From contig CM067067.1 in the NCBI GenBank assembly GCA_033980235.1, positions 29,503,451-29,567,450 of the forward strand: a stretch of DNA of 64,000 nt, given 5' to 3'. A model generated the notes under the pieces. The model saw nothing but the letters and a program-made list of their open reading frames with translations, had not been told where the DNA came from and did not search any database. A program made the position numbers and the translations under genes. Positions 13,179 through 26,249 of the stretch are shown here, piece after piece. This DNA is from Diadema setosum (lineage: Eukaryota; Echinodermata; Echinoidea; Diadematoida; Diadematidae). The stretch's first letter is position 1. The number at the start of each line of letters is the position of its first letter.

Positions 13179-15242
13179 CAGATGCATTTATGAGAGCAAG
13201 TATATTTTTAAGGATGTGGCAAAGTCAGCACTGAGATTTCACAGTATTCAGAGCTCTTAACATAATACTTCCTCTTGGAAATAATGATAAGGACTATGTG
13301 TTTCCCATGTTTCCTCTGGATAAATAAAACACCAGAGATAAATATTTATAAAAGAAAGAAATTTTACATCCACCAGGCATTTTACTGCATTATACTTAAA
13401 GACTGCTCCTTAAAAGAAAATTTTCTCAGTATATTCCAATATACAATTTATGACTCCTATTTGTGTTTTATATCTATGCCAAATCTCTGAAAATGACAAA
13501 GTACATCTCATAATTTTGAAACATTAATTTAACCACATCAACTATTACTTTGAACATTTTGTGTAACCATATGCAGCTACAGTGTAACTTCTGCTCTTAT
13601 GGTCCAGAAACATTAGCGTATAAGAGCAAGAATCGTTTTTTTATTTCTAAGTCATATTTTCTCTTTCAGCTTAAGGAAGAAATCACACTAAAAATATAAA
13701 CAAACTCAATCAGGTCACCAAATTTTTACTCCATTGATGGTTATAACCTTTAAAATATTCATTACAACCTTTTGTGAACTGTCCAGGTTTGGCTAAGACA
13801 AAGCTCTTTCTGGAGTACTGCAGTACACTACAGGTATAGATTCCAAGGTGATAAATAAGTGCATTGATACTCCTCCCTCAGGCTATTCAAGAAACCTGTC
13901 CGTGTGTGGTTTCCCCTTCCACTAAAGGGGTTAGCAAAGCACCTCATAAAGCTGGAAATAAAACACAGGGCTTCCGACCCCTGAACGCATGGCATTATCC
14001 TGTCATGTGTGGAAACCAATGCTGCAGACACCTCAAAGTGTTCGCAAGATTTTGGAAAGAGAATCCGCTCCGAGCATGAACACACTCGGTGCTGACTCAT
14101 GCGCTGGATCAATACTGCATGAATATCAGGCAGTTGCACACGCTTTCCGCGCACGTCTTCCACCACATTTAAGTCCCTCCTTTTATCCCTTTTTCTTATC
14201 TTCTTACACCAGCTTGCCAGGCTTGTGAATTCATGTCACCTGAGCGGCATTCCTCCACAACCTCATTTTCTCTCCATCTGAGAAGTATCTCCAACATGCA
14301 AGCAGCAGGGTAAGAGAAATCAATGACATCAGCAAATGGACAATATCCATATATGGATCAATAAAACAAATTTCTCCATCCTGTTTACTCCTTTTTTTCT
14401 TTCTCTCTTTAACTTTATATCATTTTTAAATCTCTCTCTTTCCATCTACATTTACAGCATATATCAAGTGGCAGATGTGTGATGTCAAACACATTCTTAC
14501 ATGTATCCAGACAAATTTGTGTTAAGTAGAATGATCACTATCTAGCATATGACACTGTTTCATTTTCTCGCACACTTTATATCTCTGCCCCCGTCAGCTT
14601 TAATACTTTCATCAGAAAGTAACAGAGGTGTCAGAAATCAAGCACACAATGCTAATGAGTTTTCCCCATTTACAGAATAGCACCCACCACATGTGGGGCA
14701 TCTTGTATTAGTCATCCAGGGTAAATGTACTTTCAGTATTGTGTGGATGGCTTTCATTACCATAGAATGAATTTGTGTTGTAGTAGTTGGACAGCCATTG
14801 TGTTATTCATGGACCTTTTATTAAGATTGACACATATCGCTCACTAGAAGGCAATCACATGGTTTAGAGTAAATTTGATTGGTATGGGCTTCATAGGTAT
14901 TATAACTGGGAGAACTGTGTGTTGCCCGAGGATATTACGACGACACACAAATATGTGTTGCTACCATGAAGGAATACATTGGGCCACTAAAGCATGTGAT
15001 GATGTAGCGTAGTGAATACTACATCATAGATGTATGCCCAATGCAAGATACAAAACTGATACAGAGGATCCCATCTCATCCAATTTCAGAATTGTTCATC
15101 TACTGACACAAAAATTACAAAGTTATGAAGTTTACTCATCTGGTATGGACTAAAGATATATCAAGAAATGCAGTCTTGTATCTAATATTATGTAGTATAA
15201 ACATATTATACAGTTAACTTCCAGTGATGCTCCATGTTTAGT

Positions 15243-15272
15243 TCTGTCTGTCTGTCTGTCTGTCTGTCTGTA
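15243..15272. repeat. Microsatellite (CTGT)n
   Basis: Seven or so uninterrupted CTGT units are followed by a degenerate (ATGT) extension. It is plain slippage-prone sequence. Confidence 0.95.
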
Positions 15273-16633
15273 TGAATGTATGTATGTCTTGTCTCCCCAC
15301 TACTTCTCTATCTAATGAAGACAGCTCACACACTCATTTATAGTGGATAGTTTGTTAACCACTCTTGCTAGTTATCAATCGACGAGTTGAAGGAATTTTG
15401 TGGCAGCTGAAGAACCTTCAAAATTAAAGTGCATCCTGATGGTGAAATACAAGCAGGATGAAAGCAGGAAAACAAGGAGCAAAATGAGGAAAAAAGATAA
15501 TATAAGAAAGCATATAATAACTGAATTCAAATTAAAAAAAAAAAAAAAAACGGGTAGAAAAGGATGGGATCTACAAGACAAAGAAGGGGTAAAAACACGG
15601 GAACAGAGTAGAAATGATATGAAGGAAAGAAAAGTACAAAGATAAATTCAAAACGAAAAAGAATGTTATAAAGAAGAGAGATTAAAAAAAGAAACATGTC
15701 ATAGGAAGATGGAATACAAGGCTGTAGGTGTAATTGTCTGCCACTTTGATCATTTCACAGCTGACACCCCACCCCCTTTAAATATGTCTGTTTACATTTT
15801 GGAAAGGATCTTCATTACATACATCATGCTAATGCTGTGATCTTTAATGAAGGAAATTATGCCATAAGCATTCACAATGTGGTAAAACAACTCCTACAAT
15901 ATTCTTTTTCAGTGCACACAATTAGTAGAAGCAGTGAAGCAAGTCTTGCCAAAAGAGACCACCATTTCTTTCCACCTTCCTGTACTTACCACATGATTCT
16001 ATGTAAGTTTATAATGAAGGAAGATTAAACCTGAACAACCTGGAGTTAAATGGAGGGGTAATACCTGACTGCTTGATGGTACACACCTCCATGTTGTTAC
16101 AGCAGTGGAATCTCATTACAGCGTCTTTGAAAAACTGCCCTAAATCCAAAATTAAACAGCCACGTTGCCAGTGGTAGTCAACATTGACTCAGCTACTCAA
16201 AGTGGAGCCTTAAAGTCAAATATTGGAAGGGAGAGTTGACTATCTCTCAGGCTAATGAAGCTGTATGAGGTGACATCTAGACTGTAATGGAGTAAGTCAC
16301 TCCTTAACCCTCAAACAACCACTCCCCTACTACCATTGGTATGTTTCACAGCATGGTTGCTGGCGGTATTGACAGGGGTATAGTGCATGATTTGGAACAG
16401 CATCAGACCACAGCTAGCCTGGAGTGACACCTAATATGGTGCAGCATCAAAATATTCAGTTCTTCAAGACAATCCAAATCAACCTCTTTCAGGTGTAAGC
16501 TGCCTAATGCTAAACAAAATGAACATAAAATTTGAGGGACACCTTTATATATTTCTTTAATACTGACAAATGTACCAATAGCTGGCAGAAATGAAAGGGG
16601 CTTTTCTTTTTTTTTTTTCTTTTTTTTTTCAAA

Positions 16634-16877
16634 TGAATTGTCACCTTCAGAACAAATGTACATTGTATTTGTAACATCGCAACTGCTAACATCGCAACTG
16701 CTACATTTTTAACAAACATGTCAGAAAAAGGAACCATAAGGATTCGAACCTGTCATCCATTGCTTTCCGGGCAGCAACACTACCACCAGGCCATCGCTGG
16801 CTGCTTTTTTAACATGTTTGTTACAAATGTAGATCGTAGTTGTGATCAAATACATTTGAACAGAGGGTGACAACTGA
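16634..16877. mobile_element. Foldback element with ~90-bp arms and a tRNA-like core
   Basis: The left arm (from 'gaattgtcacctt' to 'ttaacaaacatg', ending about 16720) is mirrored by the right arm (from 'catgtttgttacaaatgt' to 'gggtgacaactg', 16814-16877). The left arm carries an extra internal duplication of 'taacatcgcaactgc'. Between the arms lies a tRNA-like sequence on the minus strand, annotated separately. No protein is encoded. Confidence 0.7.
16730..16806 (-). other. tRNA-like sequence (SINE-type), not a functional tRNA
   Basis: Read on the minus strand, the segment has a perfect B-box, GGTTCGAATCC (16750-16740), and an A-box-like stretch, TGGCCTGGTGGTAG (16793-16780), at normal tRNA spacing. 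A possible anticodon stem TTGCT/AGCAA lies between them, but its loop is 8 nt. The acceptor stem does not pair (GCAGCCA at the 5' side against TGGTTCC at the 3' side). It is followed by 'ttttt' on the minus strand (16729-16725 region is A-rich on the plus strand), a possible Pol III stop. A tRNA-derived SINE head or degenerate tRNA pseudogene fits best. Confidence 0.6.
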
Positions 16878-18191
16878 TAAAAAAATCTGTCACAGCACAT
16901 ACTTGCCCCTCTGAATGAATAATCTCTTTCTTTTATTCACTTGGCATAAATACATCACACATAATCATCACTCCAAGCAACAATCCTCAGACAAAACTTT
17001 CAGGTGTCTTGTTCTTGTTTCAATCTATTTTGCATTGTTTGTTTTGTTTTTGGAATGTAAGGCTTCAAACAGCACTTCTTAACTTTACTTTAATTAACAG
17101 GAGCCTGGTAGGTCCTGGTCATTGTCTATATGTTTACAAAATTTTCAAGAATCACATGGCAAACCAGTTATCACAGATTTTCTTCCACAAAACAAGGATT
17201 ATGAAATGAGATTGTAAATCATGTCATCAAATATATGCTGCTACCGAGTCACTAACTGGTGTAGGGTTCATTCTACGTGCACATGAATATATAATGCTAA
17301 ACTTCTTACATGTTGCTGATACGCACATCACTGCATGCACACTAATGTATACGCTGTACATTAAAAGAAACAGGGACTGTACACAACATGATGTAATGGT
17401 GACCATTCAGACGCCACCTAATCTGGAAGGGGAAAGACATGACGCATGTCCATGTACAATGTATGTGAACATTTTGATGGCATCGTGTATGTCTCTGCAG
17501 CTGTAAACCATGCACACAATATTCACACAATCCCAATTCCTCCTCATGACGTTCCACGACTACAAATCAAAACATGCATGTATACAGTATGGAGGCCCCA
17601 CCTGCTAATACTGAAATATCTCTCAAATACTGGAATCCATGAACAGTGTCCTCAGATGAGATGCCACAGTCCGAGCGAGAAACAGAATCGCACACGCCAG
17701 CAGCTCATCCCAGCTGGAGAGGGGAATCTCTATCAGTTGTCTAACACACACCGCTAGGCACACCGGCCACCAATGTTATGCACAGAAAACAACCTGTTAG
17801 TCAGTCGGCAGGAGTGAGTCCTCTCCACGTAAAGATAATGAGGAAGGCAGCTTTGGTGGGGAGGGTGTGGGGTGCAATCCAAATCACACACCACCACTCA
17901 CACAAAAACGCACCAAATGAAGCACCTTAGAAAGCAATAACATGAAATGGATAGGAGGCACGATTCACGGGGCAATTTTAATTCTTATACCTCATGTGAT
18001 CTTGGAAGTGGAGATGGATGCTTCTCTGGACAGCGAGGGAGAAAATATCCGACCCCCCACTCAAGATGCACGGTCTACCCTAATAAATGCTAAGCAGGCG
18101 CACACACTGGGCTACACACAGGCATCTGCCATACAGGTGCAACGCTCCACATAACATTCTACGCTTCAAGGGGCTATATGCAGCGACTCAC

Positions 18192-18330
18192 CTCATTCAC
18201 TATTCCCGCACCGTTTTCGTCATCATCCAATTTCATCGAAAGAGGGAGACGAGGGGGAGACAGTGAGCTGGGAGGAGGGGAGCCCGAGGAGGGGAGAGAG
18301 ACAGAGAGAGAGGGGGGCACTAATACAGCT
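18192..18330 (-). other. Candidate noncoding first exon (strong donor), possibly of APC
   Basis: On the minus strand an excellent donor, GAG|gtgagt, ends at 18192. The upstream 130 bp is CpG-containing and strongly pyrimidine-rich, in contrast to the AT-rich surroundings, as in TATA-less first exons. A small ORF, 'MKLDDDENGAGIVNE', begins at 18236 and runs to the donor. If joined directly to the APC initiator exon at 11744, this ORF would run out of frame across the APC start codon, so it would act as an overlapping upstream ORF; that weakens the link. The 5' boundary is a guess. Confidence 0.3.
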
Positions 18331-19309
18331 ATGTAAATCAGATGAAAATTATATTGTCTGACGTTCGCTCTGCAGCAATGGGTGTAGATGCATAACGATG
18401 CTGGCCGAATGCAGGGATGGCCTCCTGCAGTGTGTTGAGCGGGACACGGGTGAGCATGTTTTGACATAGGTGTGTATCCGTGTGTATCTGTGAGCAGTTT
18501 CACCTCGTTCCATCCCTGCACACAAACACAAGGTTGGCACAGATCAATTATGCATGCCCAGTGCATCTATGCAAATAGGAGCGGCTGGGAAACCAGCCTA
18601 CGTGCCGTGTGCACAACCTGCTCAAGCTATGACGTGTTTGAATCGGCAATCTGCACAATATAATCATTGCTCATCCACATATTCCTATCTCCCCTTGGCT
18701 CCCTCCTCCCTCCCTCTCCCTCTCTGCTCTCTCTTCATCATCAGCAGTCACCACCTCCCTCTCTTTACTCACTTATATTCATCTTCACTGTCAAGTCTTT
18801 TACAAATATGAGGTTATTTACTGTGCGGGAAGCATTAATTTGATGGTGCAGCATTATCAACCATGTAACTGACATTGTCCATAGATCTACACCAATCTTT
18901 AAGTTATTATTAAGTTGGGGTTTTTTTGTTGTCTTTTTGGGGTTATTGAAAAATTAATGACATTCAATGCACAGTGTAAAGCAAAATATAGATCCTAGCA
19001 ATAACAAAACAAACTGCGGAATGAACACATGGATAAAAATCACTGACTGCTATGGACCTCTAGCTGTACTTCTTCACTGAATCACTCTCATAAATGGCTA
19101 CAACAACAACAAAATCTTCATTGATCATGTCCCATGACAAAAATGATTCTGGTATGTTTAAGTATTAAAACATGCTTCATATCTCAATAAACTCACAAGC
19201 AGACACGCTTATGTTTTTATGCACATATATCTGTGTATGTCATATGAACCACATGAGTTGAATACAATTTGTCTTATAGTCGTAGACACGGCCAAGAATG
19301 TACTCCAAA

Positions 19310-19505
19310 GAAAGTAATGAGTAATTTTTTGCGCTCGGCCAGGTAAGATGAGTTTTTAGTGTTTTTGATTCCTCAGAATCAAGATATCAACAACTGGAAC
19401 ATATGGCAAGCAAAAATATTTGCATGCTTTTATTTTTCCGCTAGTTTCTGGTTGCATAAAATGCACAGAAATTTTAACACCACAAAAATTTCCACTTTTA
19501 CAGTA
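19310..19505. mobile_element. MITE family copy ('ccacttttacagta' end)
   Basis: This is one of three related copies in the window (also 20866-21053 and, reversed, 25940-26138). They share the order 'cttggc-type' segment, 'tttttaatt...atcaaga', 'catatggca' and 'ctagtttctggt', then a terminal 'ccacttttacagta'. It has no coding capacity. Confidence 0.65.
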
Positions 19506-19651
19506 AATGTTCTACCACATGACTAACTTCATGACAAACAGTGAAATTCCATCAAAATTAATAATCACATTAAAGTTATCAAATTTTTTGATCCCACATG
19601 CCATCATGATATAGTAACACATGTTACAACCAAATATGCAAATGAGATTAG

Positions 19652-19818
19652 GGGGGCATTTCATGAAGGAACTTGTCGGATAAAATATCTGACAAGTCAA
19701 TTATATCCAACAAGTTTTGAGAAATTCTTTAGTCTGATTGGCTGATTTCTCTGAACTTGTCGGATATAATTGACTTGTCGGACATTTTATCCGACAAGTT
19801 CCTTCATGAAATGCCCCC
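19652..19818. mobile_element. Foldback MITE with ~60-bp arms and iterated GACTTGTCGGA units
   Basis: The left arm starts GGGGGCATTTCATGAAGG and the right arm ends with its reverse complement. Inside the arms, the motif 'acttgtcggata' is repeated in both orientations, giving several alternate hairpins. It has no ORF. The 'catttcatgaa' end is shared in looser form by the element at 56005. Confidence 0.85.
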
Positions 19819-20865
19819 AGGTGATGGTGGCAGCAGCTTACAAGTGTCCAATCAATTTATACAAGCATCTTTACCAAATGCCCCTCAGTAATGAACTCAA
19901 AAAGAATAGCTTATATTCTTCACATCCATTTAATTTGTCTTGTAAATAACCAAGCAATAATAACTTTCAGAGTTGGGTAACGGGTGGCAGTTGCTAAATC
20001 ACTGATACAAAAACATACTGCTTCAATTTCTTTCTTTTTTTACTAACCCCCTTGGGGATGAAAGTACAGTCTTAAGGAGAGCATTTATGGCCTGAATTTT
20101 ATACCATACGCTTCATAAACATCTCCTTGTCACTCTTAACTAATTCCCCGAGGAAAGTTTCTTGGATAATATCCCTCACTTACAGCACATTTAGGAAGCT
20201 CGCACCGGCCTGTCACACATGGGTGCTGGATTTAATTTCCATGCAAATTTTGATGGACATGTCACATAATGAGGACTAATTGGATTCTGCCTAAGTGCCT
20301 CAATACCATCTCCTTTCCCCCATCTCCTCCTCCCCCCCCCCCCCCAACATCTCTTGGGATAGGGTACAGAGTAATTGCCTTCGGCCTAGTATCTTCAGGG
20401 ATATCCTTCATCTCAATGACCATTTGGAGCTGCAAGGAGAAGTTGTCTTACAGAGAGAATAAGCTTTGAATGTAAAACCCAATGAAAGAAAAAAATTTAG
20501 GAGGGATAGAAAACAAATGAGGTGAATCAATTTATGTCTTATCAATGTTACAAGAGAAATACATTACGTCACATCTGGAATCTGGTATGCATAAGTCTTG
20601 ATAACAATGACACAGCTTATATAATACTGTTATTATGTGTTATAATTTCATTGTATTGTGGCTGGAGTTAGATGTCTTTGTGCAAAAATGTCCTGTCTTC
20701 AGAAGCTATTTCTTGATGGTAGTTTTGATAATGAAGTCACAAAAATGTCACTTCATCGAGATTTTATTCACACTGCAAACCAGAAAACACAAGTAGATAT
20801 CATCCTATTTTAAGTGATATTTTGTGAGGCACCCTAACTATAAGATGCAAGTATTTTACATATTG

Positions 20866-21053
20866 TAAACATGGTTATTTTTTGTGCGAGTAATTTTTTG
20901 TCCTTGGCTGGGTGAGGTGAACTTCACATGTTTTTAATTCCATCAAATCAAGACATCTATCCATGGAACGTATGCACATATTTTCGCGCTGGTTTCTGGT
21001 CACGCGAAATGTGTGAAAATTTCCATACCGTGGATATTTTCACTTTTACAGTA
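20866..21053. mobile_element. MITE family copy with TATTGTAAACA/CTTTTACAGTA ends
   Basis: This is a second copy of the family at 19310, in the same orientation. It retains both ends: 'attgtaaacatggttatttt' on the left and 'tattttcacttttacagta' on the right. It carries the 'ccttggctgggtgag' and 'ggtttctggtcacgcgaaa' segments. It is non-coding. Confidence 0.7.
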
Positions 21054-22978
21054 CCCAGTAACTTGCTGCCATTCAATCTATCAAGTTTGATCTCAGATAT
21101 TGTCTGCATTTGCTTCTTGCTTCACAGGGTTTGTAATTCTGTTTTCTTTTGCTTGCAAATTTCCACTCAAAAAGAAGCAATGAATTTACGGTTGCTTACT
21201 CTCTATTCAGACTAGTCAATCGTTGAATCATCATAGAGATTTTTTTTGTACTTCTTGAAGAAGTATGGAAGGAAGAAACCCCATAATATATTTGCACTAT
21301 CCTTTGGGATAAAGAATATATACATGCCGTCCTGGCTGGTGTCAGTTGTGGCAAGAAACACAACTGATATTATTCAAAGAGAACAAAATGTAATGCATGG
21401 CATACTTTGTCACCACTGAATGATAGAAGAATGGTGTACAAACACACAGATGATGGCTAATGGGTTTGCTCTGCAATGCCATCTCCTCACGACGACACAC
21501 AAGGACAGAGAAATGGACGCTGGTCAAAAGTGAAGGGAGATGAACTGTATCTCAACACAGAGTGTGCCATTTTGCCTGCTTATGATGCACAGTAATACTA
21601 TACCCTCTTGGTTATCCAGCTAGACTCGATTGTCGCTGTTTAGACAGTGGGTTATCTCTCCCCTTTGTATGTAACGGACTGACACCTTTCTTGCCCTGAG
21701 AGGCTTATTTCTGGCAAGTGCTTGAAAAAAATTTTTTGGCTTTTGATGTTGCCTAGAGATGGCGATAAAAATGTATGCTGGATACCTGTGAGTAGAGTGT
21801 GAAAATGAGAGCATCTAGGTCAAGTGATACAGATCCAGCCTTCTTACCCTATGGCTACAATCCTCTCACCCCAATTCAACTCATATAGCTTTCATGTCTT
21901 CCTCATCCTCTCTTTACTTCTCGATATTCTTAGAGTGCTCTCGTGGTGGTCTGCGGTATCTACTCTCTCAAGAGCATCTCTTTTTTACTTTTTTTATAGA
22001 TTTTTGTTTTCTGCCATGTTTTACCACTGACAGCCAATGTGTGAGACTGGTTGTAAGGTTATACCGTAAAGGCTTGCTCTGCCTCCCATCATGCCCGAGT
22101 CGAGACATACATACTTTTTTTGTTTTTCAACGATGTTTATTCTGTTCCATTCAAAGTAATAGAAAAAAATAACAATTTTCATTTGCTACAATTGAAATGA
22201 CGAAAATATACATTTGTGATCATAATAGCAAATTTGCTATTGCTGTACATAATGACATAACAAAAATTACATTTTCATGAACAATTATCAAATTACCTAG
22301 AGTCACTTCCCCTATGCTCTCAAAAAATTGCTTAAATTTAACAGTGATAATTCAATTCTTCTGGCATTAATCTTAATAATCATCCAAGTGAATTATGCAG
22401 CAAAATTATACAGTAATAATGGAACCATATTATTTATCAACCAATACCCGCCCACCTACTAACTCATATCCCTTACTGAGTCCCTATGATCACCCCCACC
22501 AGTTCCCTCCCTTCCTGTTTCCTCCCCCACCCCTATCTGTACACATGCAACACACAAACACACACAAACACACCCATACACACACACACATACACATGCA
22601 CCTAATTTGGTAAACTGCTCTTGCCTACACATCGCAATATAGTAAATATAGTTATATAATCAGCCCGCCAACAGGCTGACAGGAACGCATGGGAAAGGAG
22701 GGGGAGAAAATACAAAACACCACAAGAGAAAAAGAAAAAAAAAAGAAGAAGAAGAGGAGGAGAAATGAAGGAAAGGAAAAAAAATGAAGAAAAGAAAGAG
22801 TGGAATACTATGGAAACATTTCTATTTTCATAAAAGTCACAGACGTTGCACGTAGCTTCAGACTGGTTTATTCAACGAAGTCTCAAAATATTCCCATTTT
22901 TGTAAATGTACATGTAGCTTCCCAGCCTTGGTCGCCAGGATTTTTTCCTCATTTATTAATTCAACAATAATCTTACAC

Positions 22979-22983
22979 ATAAT

Positions 22984-23036
<53 letters not shown>

Positions 23037-23043
23037 CAATAAT

Positions 23044-23096
<53 letters not shown>
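22979..23096. repeat. Compound (CA)n microsatellite, duplicated block
   Basis: Two nearly identical blocks of about 60 bp each start 'aataatcatacacatacaca' and run into a long CA tract. The open frames across this region on both strands are repeat artefacts. Confidence 0.95.
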
Positions 23097-23099
<3 letters not shown>

Positions 23100-25939
23100 T
23101 ACACATGGGTCCAAAATTTATGCTAAGGTTGTGCAGCCACCGTGAGGCATGTTATCTTTAATAGCAAGAGCTACCCTGAGGGATGCGAAATTCAAACAGT
23201 TATACGTTTTTGCCCCCTTGCATTCATTATATGCCAATACTGTTGCCGAAACATTGCAGACAAAATTGGATTTATTTTCTATTTAAATAGAGAAGGGATA
23301 ATTGATCCCTGAGGAACATGTATATTTTTGTTTAATATCTAAGCAAAATCTAATATCTGAATACCACAGGCATAATTATTTAAATATTAGTACTTCAGCT
23401 TAAATAGCATTCTAGGGATCATTCAAACATAAAGGAAACATTACTTATGGCTCTAAAACAGCCCAACTGCAATATATGTTGTATGACAAGGATAGCTGTT
23501 CTTCAGACAATGGAAAACAAGACAGCCATGTACATGATTAGTTCCACATTGCCCTAATGAGCAGGAAAAGGTCATGTGTACCATTGCACAATATGTGTAT
23601 CAATATATTAAATCAATGCATTGTAGAATTTGTTTTTTTATGATGTTATTTTCTGATTATACACCTCTTTCAATGATCCTAGAGTGATCTCATTTACAAA
23701 GTAGTTTGGGAGTTTTAATAGACTTTTGATATGAACAACTAGTAGATGTTGACCAATTTCTCTGACAATGTTTACAACTGCAGCAGGTGAAAGTTACTAC
23801 AAAGCAATGCAATTGTAAAACTTATAACGCATTTGATGCAGCTTTTTCTGTTGTAGCAAGTCACTCCAGGATTTGCTCAGTTCAAAGATACCATGTATCC
23901 AAGGTCTCTATCACATCGCACATAGAAAAAGATAAATAAATGAATGCATCTCATTAAAATTCAAGCAAATGAGTTGTCATATTCATAGATATCTGCAGCA
24001 CCCTACAATGCTACCATAGCATTACTTATCATTTATTTGGGTTAATCATACAAATTATGGTACGCAGACACACAAATATATAAGAAGTGTTTGATGGATA
24101 AGGTAGAAATCATCATAATGAGCCATAAAATATGACAGAAATTACCAAAGGTTTTTTTTTGTTTTTGTTTTTGTTTTTTTGTTTTTTTTGTTTTTTTTTT
24201 CAATTCGTACATGTATAACAATGTCTTGTATCAGTCTCAATTCCTTGTGGCAACATAAAATAATCACCTGCATATATGGTGAGACAGACGAACATCCCAA
24301 AGACACATACCTCTGGTAGGACCTGGTAGACATATAATCAAAGACTACCGATTATTTTGAATAGAAAAATATACCACTATCTACCAGCAGAGTACAAATG
24401 GTGAATGCCTACATAGTTGAAACAGACATTAAAAAAAATGAAACTTGCTCACTGTACTTCTCCTTGGTATCATTCAACATTCTTTGCTTCTCAGCTAAGC
24501 TGTGCAAGACTAGACTTTACTGAGTTAAGACAAATCATTACAATGTGTTTATGGTAAAAACAACAGTTTTTGGCATCAGATGGATCTCTATGACTATTAG
24601 TTGTTTCTTACTACAGTTGAGTCATGTATTTTCAATTTCCAAAGGGGTATTCTACTTTGAAGTAAAGCACAGGTGACTCCTGTTATAACAAAGTCCTCCA
24701 GACTGGCAGTTTTCTTTTATTATGTCAAAAGTTCATTACAGCCAAACATTAATGTATCTAAAGATAGATGGATAAAACTTTCGGGGCCTAAATCTTTACT
24801 TTGTTTTTAAAAGATTTTCATTATAACTGTGTTTGTTATAAATGGGAGTGCACTGTACAATTTGCAGGACATGGGTCAAACTGCAGATCACACTAACTTC
24901 TATTGATTATTTACAGATCAAATGTACAATAAAGTTTTAATCATCCTGTACAATCGCTAAGGACTCCAATCCTCAATCAAAATATTTCAATAATTTGTAT
25001 AATTTATAATGATCATGTCAAAGTGCTTATTTCAAGAATGTCATTTGATTTTTTTCATCCCGGGAAATTCAAGTTGAAACCACATAAAAACAGGTACTTC
25101 CGAATGTCTGTAGCTCCTCTTTACCCACTGAAGATGAGTCCCGAGAATACTCGGGCAGGTGTCTATGGGAAATGTGTGTTACAGCAAAATTAGTTTGTCC
25201 CCAATGGGTTCACACACAGCAGAAGAAATATTTTCTTCATACAGTGTAGTACAATTTCTGAAGAGAGAATTTTTGTAGACTGACATTTCAGCCTCCAATC
25301 TCTTTGTATGTAAATTTGAAAAAGAGCTGTTGAGATTTAACCCAAGCTTTGATAAAGATATTTAGATATATGTGAATATTTCACCTAAATTTCAGCAATG
25401 GGTGCAGAGTTTTAAAGGGACACAGACCTGGGACTCAAGAGGGTGCTGTTTAATGGCATGATGATGGCACCATCTTTATTACAAAATATTCAAAAACTGT
25501 AAAATGTAAAGCTAGTGTACTGTCAATCAAAGAAGATCATGAGTGCATATTGCATGTGCTCTCTTTTGCACAGGTTCAATAGTCATTCATGATTCTATGT
25601 ATTTAGTGTCAGAATAGTAAAATTGTATGTGCACGATGGACTGGACCTCTCACATTGATCTTAAGTAGATCGAGACCTAGTCTTATACTCAAACAACAAT
25701 GACTACTGCATAGCTGTTACACATAGTTGCACACAAGTTTCCACAGCCAGTTAGCATGTAAACTACACGTATCTCTTCAAAGGATCCATATCTAGACAGA
25801 ATAAGCCAGGAACAGCAGTGAAATCACGAGACAACTTGTGATTGCATTATTTCACCCATTTTCCACATACAGTAATCTCTACTTAATCGGGTACTCCGCT
25901 TTATCGATTTTCAACCAGGGAAAAAAAAAAAAGTTCCTG

Positions 25940-26138
25940 ATGCATGTTATATTACCTGGATAATTCACACATTTTGCGCAACCAGACGCTAGCGTGAAAA
26001 TAAAAGTGTGCAAATATTTTGCATGCCATATGTTACAGTAGTTATTGTCCTGATTCCGCAGAATTAAAAACAAGCAAAATCCATCTTACCAAGCCAAGTG
26101 CGAAAAATCACCTCGCGAAAATATCCACTTTTACAGTA
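25940..26138. mobile_element. MITE family copy, reverse orientation
   Basis: The reverse complement starts TACTGTAAAAGTGGATATTT and then follows the 19310 and 20866 copies through 'cttggcttggtaaga', 'tttttaattctgcggaatca' and 'cgctagcgtctggttgcgc'. It is non-coding. Confidence 0.7.
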
Positions 26139-26249
26139 TGCCGTGTACAATCTGCACCAGCACCACACACACACATACAGTAACACACTAATCACTATAC
26201 ATGTGCCTACGAGCTTTGGATAGCTCAAAAGAAAGACAAAGAATAAACT

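Larger units (their letters stand above)
11745..18191 (-). other. Probable 5' UTR intron of APC, or upstream region
   Basis: No coding exon is supported between the APC initiator exon and 18.2 kb. The stretch holds MITEs at 11882-12055 and 12966-13178, a G-rich minisatellite at 12071, a (CTGT)n tract at 15243, an A/G-rich stretch at 15400-15720, and the tRNA-like foldback at 16634-16877. Whether it is an intron depends on where the APC transcript starts. Confidence 0.4.

Noticed and set aside
16730..16806. Functional tRNA gene.
   Set aside because: The B-box is perfect, but the acceptor stem does not pair and the anticodon loop has 8 nt.
22858..23161. Frames on both strands with Thr-His or Cys-Val repeats.
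   Set aside because: They are direct translations of (CA)n microsatellites.
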